The notes below the pieces were generated by a model. That model saw only the letters and a list, made by a program, of their open reading frames with translations. It was not told the DNA's origin and made no database searches. Shown piece after piece: positions 51,523-60,569 of a DNA stretch of 64,000 nt; the first letter of the stretch is position 1; each line of letters starts with the position of its first letter. The stretch is taken from contig NZ_JAFCLN010000004.1 of assembly GCF_018129385.1 (NCBI RefSeq), positions 424,131 to 488,130 of the forward strand, given 5' to 3'. Source of the stretch: Bradyrhizobium lablabi. GTDB taxonomy: Bacteria > Pseudomonadota > Alphaproteobacteria > Rhizobiales > Xanthobacteraceae. A program made the position numbers and the translations under genes.

Positions 51523-51843
51523 GGCGGCTCCGCGCCGTCAGGCGCTTCGATTGATCCGCCCACCCTATCATCTCAAGGGCCGCTCGCGACGCATAGCGGC
51601 CGTAAAACGCCTACAACCACCAGTACGAGATCGGCACATATGATGCTCGTTATGGTCGAGAAAAATACCGCAATTTCACGGAACGGAACCTGAGCGTGAC
51701 AATCATAAGTATCTGATTTCGCTAGCCAACAATCCAAATAGTTGCAGCGCAAAAAAACCTCGCGCATTAAGAAATTATCCATGAAAATTTTGCATCATTT
51801 TTAGACGGCCGACGGTGCTCACCGGCCTCTTTCAGGAGCCGCG
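51523..51843. other. 321-bp divergent region between eutB and the chemoreceptor gene
   Basis: The right half (about 51690-51810) is AT-rich, with aagaaattatccatgaaaat followed by tttgcatcattttt, and probably carries the chemoreceptor promoter. No repeat, riboswitch or convincing small gene is seen. Confidence 0.5.
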
Positions 51844-53592
51844 ATGCCGGAAACCAGCCAGTCCCATCCCCCTCATTTTGTGACCCGCATGACCTCCCGG
51901 CTCTCGCTTGCAGCCAAGCTGTATTTGATTTTTGGACTGTTCGCGGCGCTCACCGCCGCCATCACCCTGCTGTCGGATTACAACACCGACCGCAACACCG
52001 AGCTGACCGAGCAGGTGTCGACCGCCAGCCGCGCGGCGCTGAACGTCGAGCGCATCAACTCGCTGGTCTATGCCGTGGTGATGGAGTCTCGCGGCGTCTA
52101 CATGTCGACCGATCCGGCGGTGGTGAGGAAATACGGCGACGGCCTGCTCGTCTTCAACCAGCGCATCCTCGAGGTCGTGAAGAACTGGGAAGCTTTGGTG
52201 CAGGCCGACGATGCCGAGCAGTTCGCGGCCTTCAGGAAGCGCGTGCAGCAGTTCGTCGAATTCCGCGCCGAGCTCGTGCGCCGCGCCAACGAGATCAGCC
52301 CGGCCGCGGGACGCGAATGGGGCGATAACGATGCCAACCGCTCTGTCCGCACCGCCCTCAACAAGGACCTGGAGGCGCTCTCGAAGGTTTATGCCGAGCG
52401 CAGCAAGCGCCTTGCGCTGCGCACCGAGGAGAACCAGCGGCTTTCCTTCGTGCTCACGTGCCTGGGCGCGCTTGCGTTGCTGGTGGTCGTGCTCGGCGTG
52501 CTGATCATCGCCCGCTCGATCGCGCGGCCCCTCTCCGTCATCACCGAAACCATCAAGCGCGTTGCCGACGGCGAGGATCGTGTCGAGGTTCCGCATATCA
52601 GCCGCGGCGACGAGATCGGCTCGCTCGCCCGCGCCATCCAGATCTTCCAGGAAGCGATGGATCGCAACCGCAAGCTCAATTCGCAGGTGCTTGAAGATTC
52701 CAGGGCGCGCGACGAGCGCACGAAGCATATCGAGGCCTCGGTCGAAGCCTTCCGCGGCGCGATCGGTGAGGTCTTGCGCACCGTCAACGACAGCGCGACC
52801 TCGATGCGCGACACCGCGCAGATGATCGCGAGCGTCGCCTCCGACGCCAACGGCCGCGCGGCGGCCGCCACCGGCGCCACCGAGCAGGCCTCCGCCAACG
52901 TATCGGCGGTGGCGGGCGCCGCCGAGGAATTGTCGGCTTCGGTCGAAGAGATCGGCCGCCAGGTCCGCCAGTCCGCCAGCGCCGTCGAGCAGGCCGGCCA
53001 GCGCACCGACAAGTCGGTCGCCGAGATCGAGGGTCTTGCCGCGGCGACGCAGCGTATCGACGGCGTGCTCGGCCTGATCCAAGCGATCGCCGCCCAGACC
53101 AACCTGCTGGCGCTGAACGCCACCATCGAGGCCGCGCGCGCCGGCGATGCCGGCCGCGGCTTTGCCGTGGTCGCGCACGAGGTCAAGGCGCTGGCCGGAC
53201 AGACGGCGAAAGCCACCGCCGAGATCAGCGAGAATATCGGCGTGATCCAGGCCTCGACCCGCACGTCGGTCGAGGCGGTGCGCGAGATCGGCAACGCCGT
53301 GCGCGAGATCAACGACGTCACCACCAACATCGCCGGCGCGATCGGCCAGCAGGATCAGGCGACGCGCGAAATCTCGCAGAACGCGCAGCTCGCCGCGCAA
53401 GGCAACGAGACGCTGGTCGTCAACATCTCCTCGCTCAGCCAGGCCATGGGCAAGACCAGCCACGCCGCCGAGTCGGTGCTCTCGGCCTCCAGCGAACTGA
53501 CCGCGATGGCGGAGACGCTGTCGCGCGAGGTCGACACCTTCTTCCGCAATCTGCGCGCCGACCCGCATCAGGGAATGCGCAAGGCGGGGTGA
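51844..53592 (+). CDS. Methyl-accepting chemotaxis protein
   Basis: A 582-residue chemoreceptor. TM1 is about residues 22-43 ([20 protein letters not shown]), the periplasmic sensor runs to about 197 and is helical, TM2 is about 198-222 ([20 protein letters not shown]), HAMP follows ([20 protein letters not shown]) and then the signalling coiled coil with the hairpin tip [19 protein letters not shown]. No CheR-tethering pentapeptide is seen at the C-terminus. The ligand is unknown. GGAG lies upstream of the ATG. It is not in a che operon and so feeds a distant array. Confidence 0.92.
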   Translation: MPETSQSHPPHFVTRMTSRLSLAAKLYLIFGLFAALTAAITLLSDYNTDRNTELTEQVSTASRAALNVERINSLVYAVVMESRGVYMSTDPAVVRKYGDGLLVFNQRILEVVKNWEALVQADDAEQFAAFRKRVQQFVEFRAELVRRANEISPAAGREWGDNDANRSVRTALNKDLEALSKVYAERSKRLALRTEENQRLSFVLTCLGALALLVVVLGVLIIARSIARPLSVITETIKRVADGEDRVEVPHISRGDEIGSLARAIQIFQEAMDRNRKLNSQVLEDSRARDERTKHIEASVEAFRGAIGEVLRTVNDSATSMRDTAQMIASVASDANGRAAAATGATEQASANVSAVAGAAEELSASVEEIGRQVRQSASAVEQAGQRTDKSVAEIEGLAAATQRIDGVLGLIQAIAAQTNLLALNATIEAARAGDAGRGFAVVAHEVKALAGQTAKATAEISENIGVIQASTRTSVEAVREIGNAVREINDVTTNIAGAIGQQDQATREISQNAQLAAQGNETLVVNISSLSQAMGKTSHAAESVLSASSELTAMAETLSREVDTFFRNLRADPHQGMRKAG

Positions 53593-53654
53593 ACTTTTCC
53601 ATAGAAACGACGCGCCAGAAATTCGGGAAGAACAGGCAATCAGACCTTCAGACG

Positions 53655-53686
53655 CAAAAAAAGACCTCGACCCGAAGGTCGAGGCC
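53655..53686 (-). terminator. Rho-independent terminator for the DUF1236 gene
   Basis: On the minus strand cctcgacc, loop, ggtcgagg (53665-53684) runs into a T-tract encoded by the A-run at 53656-53662. It lies 22 bp past the DUF1236 stop and after the convergent chemoreceptor stop. Confidence 0.85.
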
Positions 53687-53707
53687 TTGGAAGCTTTGAA
53701 CTTTGGA

Positions 53708-54046
53708 TCAATCCACTTCGTGGACGACCGTGCGGGTTGCCGGATCAACCAGCATCACGCGGTCGTTGGAATAAACGTACCGATACTTCGTGACCGACGG
53801 ACCCCAGTCGGACGGCACCGCGACCAGCTCAACATCGCTGGGAACTTTCGATCCGACGACGATCCGCTCCCTGGTCTCGATCGGGCGGATCTTGTGCTCG
53901 GTGACATAGCTCTTGATCCGCGTGCGGTACTGCGGCTCGATCTGAACCGTGCCGCCGACGGCGGTTCCGGTGGTGACGGTGGTCTGCGCGTTGGCGAACG
54001 TCGCGCAAAGCGATACGGCGGCCGCCAGCAAAAGAAGTTTCTTCAT
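53708..54046 (-). CDS. DUF1236 periplasmic protein
   Basis: A 112-residue exported protein: signal peptide KKLLLLAAAVSLCATFANA, then a short Thr/Val-rich linker and one DUF1236 domain (IKSYVTEHKIRPIETRERIV, VELVAVPSDWG, YRYVYSNDRVMLVDPATR). The domain is common in Bradyrhizobium and other Rhizobiales, often several copies per genome, with unknown function. It is monocistronic and ends at a clear terminator. Confidence 0.88.
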   Translation of the reverse strand: MKKLLLLAAAVSLCATFANAQTTVTTGTAVGGTVQIEPQYRTRIKSYVTEHKIRPIETRERIVVGSKVPSDVELVAVPSDWGPSVTKYRYVYSNDRVMLVDPATRTVVHEVD

Positions 54047-54201
54047 CTCTCTTTCTCCTCAAGCCGCGGGACGCGGCACCCGACAACCGGCCGCAGCGCC
54101 ACACGTTCCATCGATGCGTCAGTTCCCGTGACGCAAACCCGGGAACTTTTGGCAATACCGGTCATTGGCTCTTTACTGAACAATTGGAGGAGGAACGAGA
54201 G

Positions 54202-54285
54202 ATGCCAATTTTCATTATGTGGGCTGTCCCCGCGGTGATCGTCATCGGCGGTGCAAGCTATTTCCTGTTGCGCGCTGTTCACTGA
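54202..54285 (+). CDS. 27-residue membrane miniprotein
   Basis: The frame from ATG 54202 encodes 27 residues, with a single hydrophobic helix (IMWAVPAVIVIGGASYFLLR). A very strong GGAGGAGG site sits 8-15 bp upstream, and a perfect terminator follows 14 bp after the stop, so the unit looks like a complete small gene. Proteins of this size often modulate larger membrane complexes. No homologue is recognised. Expression has not been shown. Confidence 0.65.
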   Translation: MPIFIMWAVPAVIVIGGASYFLLRAVH

Positions 54286-54298
54286 TCTGACGTCGAAC

Positions 54299-54333
54299 AA
54301 GGCCCGGCCTCGATGAGGTCGGGCCTTCTTTCG
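54299..54333 (+). terminator. Rho-independent terminator after the miniprotein gene
   Basis: aaggcccggcctc (54299-54311) pairs with gaggtcgggcctt (54315-54327), loop gat, one G-T pair, followed by ctttc. It separates the miniprotein from the convergent haloperoxidase-like gene. Confidence 0.85.
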
Positions 54334-54345
54334 CGTTCTCCGAGG

Positions 54346-55581
54346 TTACTTCGGCTGCGCCGCGGCCACGTTGCCGAGCACTTGCGTGCTCACCGCCAGC
54401 TCCGCAATCTTCTTGCCCATGTCCTTGGCGGCCTCGGTCGAGAACCGGTAGTGGAAGCCGGCATAGATCCGCGCGTTGGAAACCTCGTCGCTATAGTCCT
54501 GTAGCCGCGTCCATTTGCGGGTGACGCCCGGCGCGGTCGGGCTCGCAAGCGTGATCTCGCCGATCTCGTTACCAACCACGATCTGGAGCACGTTGGAAAC
54601 GGCCGAGGCGACGATGCAGTGCGCGCAAGGGTATTCGGGGTGCATCGGCGTTGTGCCGAGCGGCAGCCAGGACGCATCGCGCGGCGTGGCGGCATTGGAC
54701 GTGAGGTCGGCATTGCGGATCGCGGTGATGGGCCGCCAGAGATTGTAGACATATTTGGCCTCGAACACCGCAATGAACGCATCGCTCGCGGCCATCGCGA
54801 CCAGCGCATACAGCCGGGCGCAGTCGACGAGATCCATCTGCTTGGCGGTGGCGATCTGGCGAACGATCTGGTTGTAGGTCCCGGGTCCGGTGAAGAACCA
54901 GAACCGTCCGATCGTGGTCTGCTCGGCGCTGCGCTTGTCGCTCTTGCTGCCGCCGATTTCCCTGATCTCGTTGAGGTCACGCGTCCAGACCTCAGAGGTG
55001 AGCGCGGGCGGCGGGCCGGCCCGGAACTGCGAGGCCGTCCGCATCACCCACGGCGTGATTTTTGCCGCGGTGGACTCGATGGGGACGGTGGTCGGGACGT
55101 AGATGCCGGGCGAAGCTTGCGGACGATAGCTCTCGGGCGCTCCGCTGCCGTCATTGGTCCGCAGCGCAATGATCTCGGCCGCCGCCTTCCTGCCGAGTTC
55201 GATGCCCTTCGCCTTGCCTTCGCCGTCGGCCACAGCCGAAAGCGATTTTTCCAGCGTAGCGTCAAGGTCCGCCTTCTGATCCGGATAAAGCGCGATCAGC
55301 ACGTCATGTGCAGCGGAAGCCGCGGCGGCCTCGCGTGAGGTCGCCCGGTCCGCCGTCAGATTGAGCCGGTACGGCGTATACCGCTTGTCGATGGCGTTGA
55401 CTGCCTCGAACACGGCGACATGCATCATCGCCTGGCCACGGGAGTTAGCCGAGTTAACCAATTGCTTCGCGGTGGAAATCGCGTCGACCTTGGCGTTCCA
55501 GTCCATGATGACATCGGCCCTCGCCGGCATCGTCAGAAATGCTGAGGTCAGAATGGGGGCGATGATCGCAATCGGTCTCAT
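54346..55581 (-). CDS. Vanadium-dependent haloperoxidase / PAP2-like secreted protein
   Basis: A 411-residue exported protein: signal peptide PIAIIAPILTSAFLTMPARA. The C-terminal half carries the vanadate/phosphate-binding pattern of the PAP2/haloperoxidase superfamily: K-x6-RP in AKYVYNLWRPITAIR, a modified second motif HPEYPCAHCIVASAV (PCAH instead of the usual PSGH) and ARIYAGFHYRFSTEAAKDMG with the catalytic His. It could be a haloperoxidase or an acid phosphatase; the Cys for Ser/Gly change makes activity uncertain. It is divergent from a CadC-like regulator 141 bp away. Confidence 0.82.
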   Translation of the reverse strand: MRPIAIIAPILTSAFLTMPARADVIMDWNAKVDAISTAKQLVNSANSRGQAMMHVAVFEAVNAIDKRYTPYRLNLTADRATSREAAAASAAHDVLIALYPDQKADLDATLEKSLSAVADGEGKAKGIELGRKAAAEIIALRTNDGSGAPESYRPQASPGIYVPTTVPIESTAAKITPWVMRTASQFRAGPPPALTSEVWTRDLNEIREIGGSKSDKRSAEQTTIGRFWFFTGPGTYNQIVRQIATAKQMDLVDCARLYALVAMAASDAFIAVFEAKYVYNLWRPITAIRNADLTSNAATPRDASWLPLGTTPMHPEYPCAHCIVASAVSNVLQIVVGNEIGEITLASPTAPGVTRKWTRLQDYSDEVSNARIYAGFHYRFSTEAAKDMGKKIAELAVSTQVLGNVAAAQPK

Positions 55582-55722
55582 GGCAAACCTCCCGGGACGG
55601 CCGCGTTGACGGGCCGGCACAGGGTGCGCGAGCTGCCCCTGCGTGTCGTGAAGACGCAATGAAATTCTTCTGAAAGCGTCCTATGATCGCGGCCCTGCAA
55701 GACGGTTGATGACGCCCAGGCA

Positions 55723-57285
55723 ATGGCTGACATCCAGAGTTCCAGTTCCAGCTTGCTCGAGATCGACTATCCGTCAGCGTGCCTGCGGCGCGCCGGCCTG
55801 CCGCTCCAGCTACGCCCTAAGTCATTCGACGTGCTGGCCTATCTCTCCCGCAATCGCGGCCGGCTGGTCAGCAAGGCGGAGCTGATCGATCACATCTGGG
55901 GCGACATCGCCGTCACCGAGAATTCGCTCGTGCAATGCATCAAGGACATACGCCAGGTCCTTGATGGCGAGCACCAGTTCGAGATCAGGACGGTCCCGAA
56001 ACGCGGTTATCTGTTCGAGGGCATCCTCGCCGAAGCGGCCGGCCGGACGAACGAGGCAAGCGCGGCGAACGCCGGGCCGTTTCCGCCCCTGCCGGACCGG
56101 CCCTCGATCGCGGTGCTGCCGTTCGAGAATTTGAGCGAGCAGCCGGATCAGGAGCATTTTGCGGACGGCATCACGGAAGACCTGATCACCGGACTGTCGC
56201 GCCTGAAATGGCTGTTCGTCATCGCCCGCAATTCGACCTTCATCTACAAGGATCGGCCGGCCGATGTGAGCGCCATCGGCCGGGAGCTCGGCGTTCGCTA
56301 CGTGCTGCGCGGAAGCATTCGCCGCGCGGCCAGGCGACTGCGCATCAGCGCTCAACTGATCGAGGCGCAGAACGGACTGCATCACTGGGCCGAGCAGTAC
56401 GACCGCGAGCTCGGCGACATCTTCGCCATCCAGAACGAGATCGCGCGCAACGTCATCGCCGCCATCGACACCTTTGTCGTGGCCGCGGAAGCCAGCCGCA
56501 CGCTGGCCCGGTCGGCGCAGGATCTCGGCGCCTGGGAGCTGGTCGCGCGGGCGCAGACCCATGTGTGGCGCCTGAATAGCGAGGACAATCGCGCGGCAAT
56601 CGACGCCCTGCAACAGGCGGTGATCTCCTATCCGAAATACGAGCCGGCGCGCAGCCTGCTCGGCTTCTGCCTGCTGTTTGCGGCCCACAATGGCTGGGTG
56701 GATCGCAGCGAAGGCATGAAAGCGGGGCGCGAACACACGCTGCGTGCGATCGAGCTGGACCATTGGACCGCCTGGGGGCAGATCGCGCTCGGCTATCTCT
56801 GGATGATGGAGCGTCGCACAACCGAGTCCCTGGCGGCGTTTGCAGCCGCTGTCCGGCTCAACCCGAGTTCGGCAGCGGCGCATTGCTACCTCAGCCACGG
56901 CCACGCCTTCGCAGGCAACGATCGCGAAGCGATCGAGCACGCCGAAACCGCCATTCGCCTCAGCCCGATGGATCCGGAAATGGCGATGTTCTTCGGCGGC
57001 ATCGCGGTGGCGCACTACACGGCCGGCCGCTACGATCGGGCACTGCATTACTCCGACGAGCTTCTGAGGCTACGTCCTGGATTCCAGGGCGCACAACGCC
57101 TTCGCTGTGCCACGCTCGCGCAACTCGGCAACATCGATGAAGCGCGACGCTACCTTCAGCAGGTCATGATCGGGCAACCGCAACTGTCGCTGCAATGGAT
57201 CAGGGAAAGCGTGCCCTATCAAAGCACCGGGACGATGGAGCACTTTGTCGAGGGCATGCGAAAGGCCGGCGTTCCCGAAGCTTGA
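55723..57285 (+). CDS. Winged-helix transcriptional regulator with TolB-like and TPR domains
   Basis: A 520-residue protein. Residues about 12-100 form an OmpR/PhoB-type winged helix (LRPKSFDVLAYLSRNRGRLV, IKDIRQVLDGEHQFEIRTVP). Residues about 125-250 form the TolB-like domain common in such regulators (PSIAVLPFENLSEQPDQEHF, VRYVLRGSIRRAARRLRIS). The C-terminal 250 residues are TPR repeats (SAAAHCYLSHGHAFAGNDRE, PEMAMFFGGIAVAHYTAGRY). There is no transmembrane segment, unlike true CadC, so it senses a cytoplasmic cue or binds a partner. It is divergent from the haloperoxidase-like gene, its likely target. Confidence 0.88.
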   Translation: MADIQSSSSSLLEIDYPSACLRRAGLPLQLRPKSFDVLAYLSRNRGRLVSKAELIDHIWGDIAVTENSLVQCIKDIRQVLDGEHQFEIRTVPKRGYLFEGILAEAAGRTNEASAANAGPFPPLPDRPSIAVLPFENLSEQPDQEHFADGITEDLITGLSRLKWLFVIARNSTFIYKDRPADVSAIGRELGVRYVLRGSIRRAARRLRISAQLIEAQNGLHHWAEQYDRELGDIFAIQNEIARNVIAAIDTFVVAAEASRTLARSAQDLGAWELVARAQTHVWRLNSEDNRAAIDALQQAVISYPKYEPARSLLGFCLLFAAHNGWVDRSEGMKAGREHTLRAIELDHWTAWGQIALGYLWMMERRTTESLAAFAAAVRLNPSSAAAHCYLSHGHAFAGNDREAIEHAETAIRLSPMDPEMAMFFGGIAVAHYTAGRYDRALHYSDELLRLRPGFQGAQRLRCATLAQLGNIDEARRYLQQVMIGQPQLSLQWIRESVPYQSTGTMEHFVEGMRKAGVPEA

Positions 57286-57322
57286 GCTGTCGGCTCGACC
57301 CCGCCCAGCGCGGCCGCCCGCA

Positions 57323-57592
57323 TCAGCACCAACCCTTCTTCCAGTGTCCGGGCGGACAGCCGTGGCCGCGCCAGCCGACCTTGCGGCCGCGGCTCCAGCC
57401 GTGGGCGCGATGACCATGGCCGCGGCCCCAGCCATGACCGCGGCCATGTCCGCCCTTTACCTCGATCACGTCGGATGCGCTGCCGACGTTCAGCATTCCC
57501 GACTGAACGGGCGCGCCCGGCAAGGCTGAAGCTGCCGAACAGGCAATGATGGCGGACAGTGAAAGCGTGAATACCAAAACCTGTTTGCGCAT
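57323..57592 (-). CDS. Small Gly/His-rich secreted protein
   Basis: An 89-residue protein with a signal peptide (LVFTLSLSAIIACSAASA). The mature part has a short hydrophobic lead (GAPVQSGMLNVGSASDVIEV), then a stretch of Gly, His, Arg and Trp (HGRGHGWGRGHGHRAHGW) and ends CPPGHWKKGWC. The start at 57592 has AAGGAG upstream. The His density suggests metal binding, and the CPPG ending recalls other small Bradyrhizobium exported proteins. Function unknown. Confidence 0.72.
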   Translation of the reverse strand: MRKQVLVFTLSLSAIIACSAASALPGAPVQSGMLNVGSASDVIEVKGGHGRGHGWGRGHGHRAHGWSRGRKVGWRGHGCPPGHWKKGWC

Positions 57593-57785
57593 GGCGGCTC
57601 CTTGACGGTGAAGGTCGATGCAAACGGGAAAATGTGGCAATTGTTCCGCCGCAGCTTGAGCGTGGTTCGATAAGCTTGGACTTCCGAAAACTTCGACAAA
57701 GCGCCGCGATTTCGTCAATCCTGCAACAAGGTTGGCCGTTCTAGAGCGGCGCATGGGCTGGGCTTCTCTCACATGACGAGGCCCC

Positions 57786-58091
57786 ATGAATCGAACCAGC
57801 ATCGCTGTCGTCGCTCTTGCTGCCGCCATCTCCCTTCCATCCGCGTCCTCCGTTCGCGCGGAGTCAGGCCTCGCCTCCTACTATGGAGGCCGCGGCGGCG
57901 GAATGACCTGCGCGCACCGGACAAGACCGATGGGTAGCGTCGTGACGATCACCCACGCCGGGCGCTCGATTCGATGCCGCGTCAACGACCGCGGTCCCTT
58001 CGTGCGCGGCCGGATCATCGACGTTTCCTTGAGTGCGGCGCGAGCGCTCGGCATGACGCGTGCCGGCGTGGTTGCCGTGTCGGTCTACTAG
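57786..58091 (+). CDS. Single-domain RlpA-like (DPBB) secreted protein
   Basis: A 101-residue protein. The signal peptide spans residues 1-25 (SIAVVALAAAISLPSASSVR). The rest is one double-psi beta-barrel domain as in RlpA: GLASYYGGRGGGMTCAHRTR, MGSVVTITHAGRSIRCRVND, RGPFVRGRIIDVSLSAARAL. The Asp in RVNDRGPF and the His in TCAHRT occupy the places of catalytic residues in lytic transglycosylases. No SPOR domain or lipobox is present, so it is much shorter than classic RlpA. It may act on peptidoglycan in the periplasm. Confidence 0.88.
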   Translation: MNRTSIAVVALAAAISLPSASSVRAESGLASYYGGRGGGMTCAHRTRPMGSVVTITHAGRSIRCRVNDRGPFVRGRIIDVSLSAARALGMTRAGVVAVSVY

Positions 58092-58204
58092 GGGAGCGTT
58101 GCCCGGTAAGGTGGCGTGACCTTTAAGTCACTACCCGCAAAAACCTTGCGCTCGCGACCGCCGCATCACAAAACGGGCACACATGGCGTCTTGCCTTCTC
58201 CCAG

Positions 58205-58328
58205 AGCATGATCCGGAAAAGTGGACACCGGTTTTCCCTCGCGACAAACGCGAAGCGTTTGCGCGGAGATCATGCTCAAACAAAAAGATAGAGCTGGATG
58301 ACGATTCGAAGAAAAGTCATCCTGCTCT
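58205..58328. repeat. Interspersed repeat (agcatgatc family)
   Basis: agcatgatc (58205-58213) and gatcatgct (58268-58276) are inverted arms; between them lie aaaagtggacaccggttttc and the dyad acgcgaagcgtttgcg. A second dyad, gagc ... gctc, covers 58291-58328. I recognise the first part as a frequent Rhizobiales intergenic element. It lies upstream of the beta-barrel gene. Confidence 0.65.
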
Positions 58329-58360
58329 AGGGTGCGTCGCGACGCATCTGGAGGAGGCGC

Positions 58361-59383
58361 ATGCTTGGCGTTCCCTGCCTTTCGTCAAGACGAGCCGCGA
58401 TGGCCTTCGCGGCGCTGGGTGCGATTGCGCTGGCGCCGGCCGCGGTCCGTGCCGACAACGGCGGCATCGGGTTCTGGCTGCCGGGCACCATGGGCAGCCT
58501 CTCGGCGGTGCCTGGCCAGCCCGGCATGAGCTACACCTTCCAGTATATTCATCTCGACGCGGTGGCCGGCGGCGGCAAGGCGCTCCAGAACAATGCCAGC
58601 ATCGTTGCGGGTCTGAAGGCCAAGGCAGATGCCTTCGTCTTTCTTCCGACCTACACTTTCGCAACGCCGGTGCTCGGCGGCCAACTGACGGTCGGTGTCG
58701 CAGCAGTGCCCGGCAATATCGGGGTCGATGTTGGCGCGACTCTGACGGGGCCGCGCGGCAACACGATTTCCGGCTCGGCCTTCGACAACAGGGTCACCTG
58801 GGCCGACGTCTATTACCTCGGCCAGTTGAAATGGAATTTCGGCGTCAACAATTTCATGACCTACGTCTTCGGCAATATCCCGAGCGGCACCTATGATTCC
58901 ACTCGTCTTGCCAATCTGAGTATCGGCTTTGTCGGGGTCGATGCCGGCGGCGGCTACACTTATCTCAATCCGAAGACCGGCCAGGAATTTTCGGTGGTCG
59001 CGGGCTTCAGCTTCAACGGCACCAATACCGCGCTGGATTACCGCAACGGCATCGACTTCCATGCCGACTTCGCCGCCTCGCAGTTCATCGGCAAGAGCGT
59101 TCACGCCGGGCTGGTCGGCTATATCTACCAGCAGGTCACCGGCGACAGCGGCACCGGCGCCAAACTCGGCGACAACAAGGGCACGGCGGTCGCCATCGGC
59201 CCGCAGGTCGGTTTCTTCTTTCCGGCGTTCGAGGGATACACGGGTTATCTGAACCTGCGCGGCTACGTGGACCTCTACACGGAGAACCGGCCGACGAACT
59301 CTACATTCATGGCGACCCTGAGCTTTACGCCGGCCGCTCCGGAGCATCCGCCCACGCCGCGCGGGCCGAAGTTCTCGAAGTAG
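58361..59383 (+). CDS. Outer-membrane protein of the phenol MetA-degradation family
   Basis: A 340-residue exported protein. The signal peptide ends near residue 32 (LGAIALAPAAVRA). The remainder is rich in Gly and aromatic residues with alternating beta pattern: GIGFWLPGTMGSLSAVPGQP, VYYLGQLKWNFGVNNFMTYV, and a C-terminal strand TFMATLSFTPA. This is the layout of the family found in aromatic-degradation loci and thought to form an outer-membrane barrel. A strong GGAGGAGG site precedes the ATG. It is convergent with the YiaV-like gene, with a single base between stops. The transported compound is unknown. Confidence 0.82.
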   Translation: MLGVPCLSSRRAAMAFAALGAIALAPAAVRADNGGIGFWLPGTMGSLSAVPGQPGMSYTFQYIHLDAVAGGGKALQNNASIVAGLKAKADAFVFLPTYTFATPVLGGQLTVGVAAVPGNIGVDVGATLTGPRGNTISGSAFDNRVTWADVYYLGQLKWNFGVNNFMTYVFGNIPSGTYDSTRLANLSIGFVGVDAGGGYTYLNPKTGQEFSVVAGFSFNGTNTALDYRNGIDFHADFAASQFIGKSVHAGLVGYIYQQVTGDSGTGAKLGDNKGTAVAIGPQVGFFFPAFEGYTGYLNLRGYVDLYTENRPTNSTFMATLSFTPAAPEHPPTPRGPKFSK

Positions 59384-59384
59384 C

Positions 59385-60326
59385 TCAGAAGGGATTGACA
59401 TAGTTCAATATCGCGATCTGGCGCAGGATCACGCGTCGGATAATGTGCGTCGGCTTGAGGTGCTCGGTGTAGATCGCGGCCGTGCCGGCCGAGCCGGCCG
59501 GCAGGCCTTGCGCGACCGCGGCATCATCGAGCTTGACCCGCACCACGAAGGGCGCAGCCTCGATTCCCTTGGGCATGACCGCGGTGCCCGATGTCTGCAC
59601 CTGCCCCGTCGCGATCGCTTGCAGGATGCTTTCGACCTTGCCGCTGTAGATCTTTCCGGGCGCATATTTGAAGGTGACCTCTACCTCCTGCCCCGGCTCG
59701 ACATAGCGCGCATCGATCTGGTTGATCTCGACGCCGATGATAGTGCTGGAGGTGTCGATGAACGCCATCACCGGCGAGAGCGGCAGGTTGGCCACCCGGG
59801 CGCCCTTGCGCAGCGCGAGATTGGTGACATAGCCCTCGCCCGGCGCGCGCACGACTGTCTTGTCGAGATTCCACTGCGCGGCCTCGAGCTGGCCCTTGAG
59901 CTGGTCGACCTCCGACTGCCGCTGCTCGACGTCGAAGCCGCGGCCGGAGTCGCGCTCGTAGAGCTGGGTCATCTGGGCAAGGCGCGTCGAGGACAGTTTT
60001 AGCTGCGCCTCGATCGTCTTGACCTGCGCCTGGTATGGCGTCGGATCGATCCTGAACAGCACGTCGCCGGCCTTCAGCGGTGTGTTGGCCACCACGGGAA
60101 CCTCGGTCACCTCACCTGCCACGTCGGGCACGATCGAAACCGCATTGCGCACGACCAGCACCGGTCCTTGCGGCGCGCCCCAGCCCATGGGAATGAACAG
60201 ACCGAGGTTGAGCAGCAGCAGCACGATGAAGGGTGACGCCTTCCAGAACAGGTTGAAGCGTACAATGCCGAGCCGAACGATGGCGAAAAGAAAGACCAGA
60301 TAGGCCGCCATCAGCGCGATCATCAT
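59385..60326 (-). CDS. HlyD-family membrane fusion protein (YiaV-like)
   Basis: A 313-residue protein with two N-terminal hydrophobic segments (MIALMAAYLVFLFAIVRLGI and SPFIVLLLLNLGLFIPMG) followed by an HlyD-like periplasmic part: VRNAVSIVPDVAGEVTEVPV, LKAGDVLFRIDPTPYQAQV, a helical hairpin about 115-170 and RAPGEGYVTNLALRKGARV. This matches E. coli YiaV and related inner-membrane fusion proteins. The start at 60326 overlaps the DUF3302 gene by 4 bp. No ABC or RND pump gene is adjacent. Confidence 0.87.
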   Translation of the reverse strand: MMIALMAAYLVFLFAIVRLGIVRFNLFWKASPFIVLLLLNLGLFIPMGWGAPQGPVLVVRNAVSIVPDVAGEVTEVPVVANTPLKAGDVLFRIDPTPYQAQVKTIEAQLKLSSTRLAQMTQLYERDSGRGFDVEQRQSEVDQLKGQLEAAQWNLDKTVVRAPGEGYVTNLALRKGARVANLPLSPVMAFIDTSSTIIGVEINQIDARYVEPGQEVEVTFKYAPGKIYSGKVESILQAIATGQVQTSGTAVMPKGIEAAPFVVRVKLDDAAVAQGLPAGSAGTAAIYTEHLKPTHIIRRVILRQIAILNYVNPF

Positions 60327-60565
60327 GGCCGTGTCTCCGCGCGAGGTTGCGGTACGTCGACATAGGCCCAGATCAACGCGACCGGCCACAACGCAAAGCC
60401 GCAGATCAGCGTGACCCAGCCGGCAACCGTCACCGCTTGCGCCCACGGGTGGTTGCGGCTCTTCGCGATGTGCCCCGGCAGCCAGCCCGCGATGCAGAAC
60501 ACGCCGATCACGCTGGCCACCAGAATGATCAGCACGATCCAGGCGAAGATGTCGTAGCCGCTCAT
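60323..60565 (-). CDS. DUF3302 small membrane protein (YiaW-like)
   Basis: An 80-residue inner-membrane protein with two helices (DIFAWIVLIILVASVIGVFC and TVAGWVTLICGFALWPVALI) joined by a short basic loop (HIAKSRNHPW). This is the DUF3302 family; E. coli YiaW is encoded beside YiaV in the same way. It overlaps the downstream HlyD-like gene by 4 bp and begins 4 bp after the DUF1254/DUF1214 gene. The pair probably forms a membrane unit. Confidence 0.88.
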   Translation of the reverse strand: MSGYDIFAWIVLIILVASVIGVFCIAGWLPGHIAKSRNHPWAQAVTVAGWVTLICGFALWPVALIWAYVDVPQPRAETRP

Positions 60566-60569
60566 GACG

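Noticed and set aside
51523..51843. Cobalamin riboswitch upstream of eutB
   Set aside because: No B12-box-like sequence or long structured leader was seen in the divergent region.
51832..53748. A 638-codon minus-strand open frame opposite the chemoreceptor
   Set aside because: Composition is Arg/Gly/Asp-rich without family features, while the plus strand is a full chemoreceptor.
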